Shown: positions 58,435 through 64,000 of the stretch, piece after piece
How the letters are laid out: every line of letters begins with the position of its first letter
How positions within the stretch are numbered: position 1 is the stretch's first letter
The notes under the pieces: model-generated
The model's input: only the letters and a program-made list of their open reading frames with translations
What the model was told of the DNA's origin: nothing
Database searches by the model: none
Translations under genes and position numbers: made by a program
Source of the DNA: JAVDCA01 sp035293985
GTDB taxonomy: Bacteria; Pseudomonadota; Alphaproteobacteria; Rhizobiales; Xanthobacteraceae
Length of the DNA stretch: 64,000 nucleotides
Assembly (NCBI GenBank): GCA_035293985.1
Contig: DATGLS010000045.1
Coordinates: forward strand, 124,001-188,000
Direction of reading: 5' to 3'

Positions 58435-60105
58435 ATGCGCACGACCACGTTGGGCCTGCTCGCGGGCGCCGCGCTCGCGTTGATGATCGCGGCCGGATCG
58501 GCGCATGCGCAGGCGACGCAGACGGCCCTTGGCGGTCTCGTCTCCTCCGCGCAGGAGGGCCCGATGGAGGGCGTGCTCGTCACCGCGCGGCGCGACGGCG
58601 CCACCATGGCGATCACGGTCGTGAGCGACGCGCATGGCCATTACGCCTTCCCGGCCGCAAAGCTCGCGCCTGGCCGTTACACGCTGACGATCCGCGCGGT
58701 CGGCTACGATCTCGACGGCAAGGCGACCGCCGACGTCGCGGCGGGCGGCGGCGCGAACGTCGACCTCAAGCTCACCACGACGCACAATATCGCGTCGCAG
58801 CTCACCAACGCGGAGTGGATCGACAGCGTGCCGGGCACGCCGGTGCAGAAGGACGCGCTGTTCAACTGCGTCGGCTGCCACACGGTCGAGCGCATCGTGC
58901 GCTCGACCCACGACGCCGACGAGTTCGTGCAGACGATGAAGCGCATGGCGAGCTATGCCAACCAGAGCATGCCGGTGCGCCCGCAGAAGCGCAAAGCGGA
59001 GCGCCTGCTCGAGGAGCGCGGCGCCGAGCGCGACGAGCTGTTCAGGAAGCGCGCCGAGTGGCTCGCCTCGATCAACCTGAGCCAGGGCGACAGCTGGGAA
59101 TTTCCTTTCAAGACGCTCCCGCGCCCGAAGGGCCGCGCCACGCAGGTGATCATCACCGAATACGACCTGCCGCGGCCGCTGATCGAGCCTCACGACGTGA
59201 TCGTCGATAAGGACGGCTACGCCTGGTACACGAATTTCGGCGAGGAGAACGTCGGCCGGCTCGATCCGAAGACCGGCCAGGTCACCGAATACAATTTGCC
59301 CGAGCTCAAGCCCGGCTGGCCGGAGGGCAGCCTCGGCCTGCATGCCGACTCACAGGGCAATCTGTGGATCGGCATGATGTACCAGGGCGCGATCGGCCGT
59401 CTCGATCCGAAGACCGGCAAGGTCACCACCTATTCGCTGCCGCCCGAGGTCAACAAGGCGATGGCGCAGGTCAATATGGTGCGGCCGGAGGCCGACACGG
59501 TCGACCACAAGGTGTGGGCGCAGAACAACGGCTTTGCGGGCATTCATCGGCTCGATCTCGCCACCGGCGCCATCGAGACGATCCTGCCCTTCCAGGACGC
59601 GAAGGCGGGCGAGAACCACAACATCTACGACATCGTCCCGGACTCGCAGAACAACGTCTACTTCACCGACTTCGCCCAGCAGCAGATCGGCCGCGTCGAC
59701 GCCAAGACGCTCAAGGTCACGTTCTATCAGCTGCCGACGACGAAGTCGGCGCCGCGCCGCGGCATGATGGACGCGCACGACCGCATGTGGTTCGCCGAGT
59801 ATCGCGGCGACAAGATGGTGATGTTCGACACCAAGGCGGAGAAGTTCACCGAGTACCAGATGCCGCTGCGCTGGGCCGCGCCATATGACGTGACGGTCGA
59901 CAAGAACGGCGAGGCCTGGACCGGCTCGATGATGGACGACCGCGTGACGCGGCTCGATCCCAAGACCGGCACCTTCATCGACTACCTGATGCCGAACGAG
60001 ACCAACATGCGTCGCGTGTTCGTGGACAACTCGACCACGCCAGTCACCTTCTGGGTCGGCAGCAACCACGGTGCCGCGATCCTCAAGGTCGAGCCGCTGA
60101 ACTGA
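58435..60105 (+). CDS. Secreted three-domain protein: carboxypeptidase-regulatory-like, cytochrome c and Vgb-type beta-propeller
   Basis: A 556-residue periplasmic protein; ATG 58435 has GAGAGGGAGGA before it. After the signal peptide (LGLLAGAALALMIAAGSAHA) comes a CarboxypepD_reg-like beta sandwich (GGLVSSAQEGPMEGVLVTAR ... GRYTLTIRAVGYD, to ~110). Next is a cytochrome-like helical domain with heme site CVGCH at 145-149 and a possible Met ligand in QSMPVRP. Then a propeller of virginiamycin-B-lyase type with repeats such as DKDGYAWYTNFGEENVGRLD and DSQGNLWIGMMYQGAIGRLD. Vgb activity is doubtful; an electron-transfer or binding role is more likely. Confidence 0.87.
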   Translation: MRTTTLGLLAGAALALMIAAGSAHAQATQTALGGLVSSAQEGPMEGVLVTARRDGATMAITVVSDAHGHYAFPAAKLAPGRYTLTIRAVGYDLDGKATADVAAGGGANVDLKLTTTHNIASQLTNAEWIDSVPGTPVQKDALFNCVGCHTVERIVRSTHDADEFVQTMKRMASYANQSMPVRPQKRKAERLLEERGAERDELFRKRAEWLASINLSQGDSWEFPFKTLPRPKGRATQVIITEYDLPRPLIEPHDVIVDKDGYAWYTNFGEENVGRLDPKTGQVTEYNLPELKPGWPEGSLGLHADSQGNLWIGMMYQGAIGRLDPKTGKVTTYSLPPEVNKAMAQVNMVRPEADTVDHKVWAQNNGFAGIHRLDLATGAIETILPFQDAKAGENHNIYDIVPDSQNNVYFTDFAQQQIGRVDAKTLKVTFYQLPTTKSAPRRGMMDAHDRMWFAEYRGDKMVMFDTKAEKFTEYQMPLRWAAPYDVTVDKNGEAWTGSMMDDRVTRLDPKTGTFIDYLMPNETNMRRVFVDNSTTPVTFWVGSNHGAAILKVEPLN

Positions 60106-60128
60106 GGCGACGCGCCGGGTCAACCGCG

Positions 60129-60581
60129 ATGGTGGCGATCGCGCCGGGCGATCCGACCGACCCGCGGGTGGTGCGGATGATCGAGGAGAGCGATCGCTAC
60201 TATGCGGCTCTCTATCCCGTGGAAAGCAACCACCTGCTCGATCCGGTGTCGCTGCGCGCGCCCAACGTCTCGTTCCTGGTCGCGCGCGACGGCGAGATCG
60301 TGTGCGGCTTCGGCGCCGTCGTCGCGAGCCCGCCCTACGGCGAGATCAAGCGCATGTATGTCGACCGCATGGCCCGCCGGCGCGGGATCGGACGCGATAT
60401 CCTCATCGCGCTCGAGCAGCGCGCGCGGCAACTGAGGCTAAGATGTCTGCGCCTGGAGACCGGGGTGCGGCAGCCGGAGGCGATTGCGCTCTATGCCGCG
60501 CACGGTTTCGTCGAGATCGGCCCGTTCGCGGATTACGCGCCCGATCCGCTCAGCACGTTCATGGAAAAGGCGCTCGATTGA
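60129..60581 (+). CDS. GNAT family N-acetyltransferase
   Basis: A 150-residue acetyl-CoA-dependent acyltransferase. The acetyl-CoA site is MYVDRMARRRGIGRDILIAL (R-R-x-G-I-G). The C-terminal LRLETGVRQPEAIALYAAHG and FVEIGPF complete the fold. An N-terminal sensing segment SDRYYAALYPVESNHLLD is typical of the IAA/PhnO-like acetyltransferase group. It lies 23 bases after the propeller gene on the same strand and may be co-transcribed. Substrate unknown. Confidence 0.9.
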   Translation: MVAIAPGDPTDPRVVRMIEESDRYYAALYPVESNHLLDPVSLRAPNVSFLVARDGEIVCGFGAVVASPPYGEIKRMYVDRMARRRGIGRDILIALEQRARQLRLRCLRLETGVRQPEAIALYAAHGFVEIGPFADYAPDPLSTFMEKALD

Positions 60582-60591
60582 ACGCGTAGCG

Positions 60592-60685
60592 TGTAGCCCG
60601 GACGGACGGATGGACGCGCGTAGCGCCGCAATCTGCGATCGGCCGTCCCCGGATGACGGCGCTACGCGCCTCCATCCGGGCTACC
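60592..60685. repeat. Family C palindrome in a convergent gap
   Basis: gtagcccggacggacggatg and catccgggctac are outer arms; gcgcgtagcgcc and ggcgctacgcgc are perfect inner arms. It fills the gap between the GNAT gene and the minus-strand TPR gene and could terminate both. It is the intergenic counterpart of the insertion in soxD. Confidence 0.85.
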
Positions 60686-60689
60686 AACC

Positions 60690-61598
60690 TCAATTCGATC
60701 GCAACCGCTGCAGATTGTCCCGCGCCAACCGGTCGTGCGGGTCGACCGCGGCGGCGCGCTCGTAGTCGTCGAGGGCGAGCGTGATCTGTCCGCTCCGCTC
60801 GCGCGCATAACCGCGCCACATCAAGGCATTGATCGAGCCGGGATTGATCTCGATGGCGGTGCCGAAGTCCGCGATCGCGCCGGTGTAGTCGGCCTGCATC
60901 AGCGACGCGTAGCCACGGCCGAGAAAGGCGAAGTAGCGGTCGGTCGGCCGCGCCAGACGCATCGCGATCGCGCGATCATAGTCACTGTGTGCGCCGGCCG
61001 GCTGGTCGAGATGAATGTCCGCCTCGGCGCGCGCGAGATAATAGGTCGGCTCGCGCGGCGCGAGCTTGATCGCCTCGCCGTAGTAGGTGACGGCGGCCGC
61101 ATAGTCGCCGAGCGCCGACTCGGCGCGCCCGGCGGAAAAATGCAGGCGGGGATTGTTCGGGTCGATCTGCATGCCGGCGACGAAGTCACCGACCGCGTCG
61201 GCGAACCGGCCGCGCCGCATGTAGAAGTAGCCGCGCGCCGCATAAGTGTCCCCGATCGGCGGCGTCCGTTGCAGCGCCTTGGTGAGCTCGGCTTCGGCGT
61301 TCGCATACTCCTGCACGTCCTCGTAGACGGCCGCGCGTCGCAGCAGCGTGCGGCGCACCTCGTCCATGCTGGCGCCGGGGTTCAAGATCAGGTCGCGCCC
61401 GTCGTCGACGAGTGCGTGGCCGAACCGGCGCGGCAAATCGGTCTGCTGCAGGTCGTTCGTCCGGATCGAGGCGGTGACTTGGACGCCGACTTGGGTGGAA
61501 AACTCCGACGCGCTCGACTGCGCCCGCGCCGGCGACGCCAGCGCCGTCACGGCGGCGACTGCCGCCGCGCAGAAAACCATTCCGCGTGAACCCATCAT
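60690..61598 (-). CDS. Secreted tetratricopeptide-repeat protein
   Basis: A 302-residue protein from the ATG at 61598 (or 61595), with AGGTAG just upstream. The signal peptide is MVFCAAAVAAVTALASPARA. Residues ~65-295 contain six TPR-like units, for example YEDVQEYANAEAELTKAL, YFYMRRGRFADAVGDF, GYASLMQADYTGAIADFGTA and GYARERSGQITLALDDYERA. TPRs bind partners; such proteins in related bacteria occur in the periplasm. No enzyme motif is seen. Related in style to the shorter TPR protein at 44693. Confidence 0.85.
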   Translation of the reverse strand: MMGSRGMVFCAAAVAAVTALASPARAQSSASEFSTQVGVQVTASIRTNDLQQTDLPRRFGHALVDDGRDLILNPGASMDEVRRTLLRRAAVYEDVQEYANAEAELTKALQRTPPIGDTYAARGYFYMRRGRFADAVGDFVAGMQIDPNNPRLHFSAGRAESALGDYAAAVTYYGEAIKLAPREPTYYLARAEADIHLDQPAGAHSDYDRAIAMRLARPTDRYFAFLGRGYASLMQADYTGAIADFGTAIEINPGSINALMWRGYARERSGQITLALDDYERAAAVDPHDRLARDNLQRLRSN

Positions 61599-61772
61599 GC
61601 TACCTGTGCGACGACCGATCGTAGAGAGCCAGCCAGACGCTTGGACACTAGCAGCCAAGGCGTGATGATTTCGCTGCCGACGAGCCGGCAATTCGCCGGC
61701 AAATCATCGACGTTTTGCCGAGGGAAATTCACCAAGCGGAAACCACGCGACAATGGACATCACGCCATGCCG

Positions 61773-62939
61773 TCATACCATCGGCAAGCCCGCGTAATTC
61801 TCCGCGAGCGCGGTCGCGGCGGCGGTCGAGCTCGCCACGTAGCCGAGCTCGGCGAGCTGGCGGCGCTGGTCGAACGGCACCTCGTCGGGAAAGCGGTGGA
61901 AGATCTGCGTCATCCACCAGGAGAAGCGCTGCGCTTTCCACACCCGCGCAAGGCAGGTCTGCGAGTAGGCGTCGAGCAGGTCGGCGCGGCTCGATCGGTA
62001 GAAGGCGCTGAGCGCCCGCGAGAGCACCACCACGTCGGCGAGCGCGAGGTTCATGCCCTTGGCGCCGGTCGGCGGCACGATGTGCGCGCTGTCGCCGGCG
62101 AGGAAGAGCCGCCCGACCTGCATCGGCTCGACCACGAAGCTGCGCATCGGCGTGACGCCCTTCTGCACTATCTCGCCCCGCGCGAGCGGCCGCACGCCGT
62201 TGAGCCGCGTCGCGAGCTCGTCCCAGATGCGCGCATCAGGCCAGTTGCCGATGTCCTCGTCGGGCGCGCACTGCAGATAGAGCCGCGCCAGCGTCGGCGA
62301 ACGCATGGTGAAGAGCGCAAAGCCGCGATCGTGATAGGTGTAGATCAGCTCGTCGGCGGGCGGCGGGGACTCGGCGAGAATCCCGAGCCAGCCGAACGGG
62401 TATTCGCGCTCGAAGGTCTGCAGCAGGCCGGCCGGAAAGCTCGGGCGACAGATGCCGTGGAAGCCGTCGCACCCGGCGATGAAGTCGCAGTCGATCTCGC
62501 GTGCCTCGCCCTGGTGGCGGAAGTGGATTTTTGGCGGGCCGCGCTCGAAATCGTGAATGCTGACGTCCTCGACCTCGAACAGCAGCTGCTCGCCATCCGC
62601 AAGGTGCTGCGCCACGATGTCTTTGACCACCTCCTGCTGGCCGTAAATCGTCACGCCCTTGCCGATCAGGTCGCGGAAATCGAGGTGGTGGAGCGCGCCG
62701 TCGAAATTGAGGAAGATGCCCCGATGGAACATGCCCTCGCGCGCCATCCGCTCGCCGAAGCCGAGCTCGATCAGCAGGTCGGTCGCCCATTGTTCCAAGA
62801 GCCCGGCGCGGATGCGATGCTCGATGTACGCGCGGCTGCGGTTCTCGATGATGACCGAATCGATTCCGGCGCGGCGGAGCAGGCGCGCGAGCACGAGACC
62901 GGCCGGCCCGGCGCCGATGATCCCCACCTGGGTACGCAT
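61773..62939 (-). CDS. pobA: 4-hydroxybenzoate 3-monooxygenase PobA
   Basis: A 388-residue FAD monooxygenase converting 4-hydroxybenzoate to protocatechuate. MRTQVGIIGAGPAGLVLARL is the FAD-binding start, RIRAGLLEQ the PobA-specific loop. DCDFIAGCDGFHG is the DG motif and FLAGDSAHIVPPTGAKGMNL the second FAD motif. Length is close to characterised PobA proteins. GAGGAGACGAGA is a good ribosome site before ATG 62939. It is monocistronic; no pobR or pca genes are visible, though the flanking gene is on the opposite strand. Product would enter the beta-ketoadipate pathway. Confidence 0.95.
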   Translation of the reverse strand: MRTQVGIIGAGPAGLVLARLLRRAGIDSVIIENRSRAYIEHRIRAGLLEQWATDLLIELGFGERMAREGMFHRGIFLNFDGALHHLDFRDLIGKGVTIYGQQEVVKDIVAQHLADGEQLLFEVEDVSIHDFERGPPKIHFRHQGEAREIDCDFIAGCDGFHGICRPSFPAGLLQTFEREYPFGWLGILAESPPPADELIYTYHDRGFALFTMRSPTLARLYLQCAPDEDIGNWPDARIWDELATRLNGVRPLARGEIVQKGVTPMRSFVVEPMQVGRLFLAGDSAHIVPPTGAKGMNLALADVVVLSRALSAFYRSSRADLLDAYSQTCLARVWKAQRFSWWMTQIFHRFPDEVPFDQRRQLAELGYVASSTAAATALAENYAGLPMV

Positions 62940-63278
62940 TCTCGTCTCCTCGGCGGCGGCCGTTTGTTCGTGCCCCAAGCTATCGAGGCAGCGCGCACGC
63001 GGAAGGGATGGAAGCCGGAAAAGATTGGATGAATCGGCGCATGGCCGACGCCGAATCGACGCACCGCCGCGGCGGACGGCGCATTGCGGAAGCACGCATG
63101 ACAGACGGCGAGACGGTCGATTAACCGCAAGGCCCCGCCAGCATTGACTTTTTGCCGCGCGCCACTATGTTCGCGGCGAACGGCACGACTAAGTCGGCCG
63201 CCTTTCCCCCGCGCACAACCGAACGTCGTTCTTTCCGGGCGCGGCCTGGACTCCCGGGCGGTCACCATTCGAGGTTAC
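62940..63278. other. Divergent region between pobA and the helicase gene
   Basis: No gene is supported in these 339 bases. The rightward half holds a good sigma-70-type promoter (63144-63171) about 110 bases before the helicase start, so a sizeable 5' leader, common for cold-inducible helicases, is possible. The pobA promoter could not be assigned. Confidence 0.5.
63144..63171 (+). promoter_or_regulatory. Candidate sigma-70 promoter of the helicase gene
   Basis: TTGACT and TATGTT are separated by 16 bases. This predicts a transcript start near 63178 and a leader of about 100 bases. Confidence 0.6.

Positions 63279-64000
<722 letters not shown>

Noticed and set aside
58435..60105. Virginiamycin B lyase resistance gene
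   Set aside because: The propeller is only one of three domains, the protein carries a heme site and is exported; antibiotic lyase activity is not supported.

Overview
The window is a high-GC, gene-dense alphaproteobacterial chromosome segment. Three things point to Hyphomicrobiales, near Bradyrhizobium, Rhodopseudomonas or Pseudolabrys-like Xanthobacteraceae: the gene content (complete sox set, class I PHA synthase plus phasin, BigR/SqrR-type regulator, a Rhizobiales-type XRE regulator, orphan Bug receptors), the aminotransferase-hom-glpX-recJ arrangement, and many copies of the palindrome whose translation reads MAGLVPAIHVF. The genus cannot be fixed from sequence alone. No rRNA, tRNA or CRISPR array was seen.

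Layout. 1-3743: peptide/nickel-type ABC transporter (two permeases, two ATPases; binding protein outside the window). 3950-7850: phasin, DedA protein, outer-membrane barrel protein, a small membrane protein and a pRiA4b ORF-3-like gene beside an IS66 transposase scrap. 8478-18416: defence island: type I restriction-modification operon hsdM-hsdS-[brnT toxin-antitoxin]-hsdR, then an HNH nuclease and a GmrSD-like nuclease (DUF262 + DUF1524) with a C-terminal RAMA/DUF4357-like domain. 18545-20360: a decayed HigBA-type toxin-antitoxin pair broken by a palindrome, then two overlapping unknown genes. 20801-26501: ThDP enzyme, NitT/TauT-type ABC transporter and a PhtD/NMT1-like binding protein. 26743-36344: GIY-YIG gene, then the sulfur-oxidation region with transcription order soxC-D-X-Y-Z-A-K-B, a second soxYZ pair, a persulfide-sensor-type ArsR regulator and a SoxH-like metallo-hydrolase. 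36396-51751: housekeeping genes recJ, glpX, hom, an aminotransferase, phaC, a TPR protein, a beta-lactamase-fold hydrolase, argC, DedA and parE. 52125-64000: two Bug receptors, a metallo-hydrolase, LysR and XRE regulators, a POT transporter, a cytochrome/Vgb fusion, GNAT, TPR, pobA and the 5' part of an RNA helicase.

How the genes work together. The Sox proteins would oxidise thiosulfate in the periplasm: SoxXA(K) loads sulfur on the C-terminal Cys of SoxYZ, SoxB hydrolyses sulfate off, and SoxCD oxidises the remaining sulfane. The ArsR-type repressor with two cysteines probably senses persulfide. PhaC and phasin serve carbon storage. The island combines a methylating restriction system, an embedded RNase toxin module and two further nucleases, one with a predicted methyl-adenine reader.

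The strongest structural theme is invasion by short palindromic elements of at least five families. They occupy most convergent gene junctions. In several places they supply or alter coding sequence: the only plausible start and ribosome site of the second permease (568-676), a 30-codon in-frame insertion in soxD (33755-33844), the 5' flank of the GIY-YIG gene, and the stop codon that breaks the HigB-like toxin.
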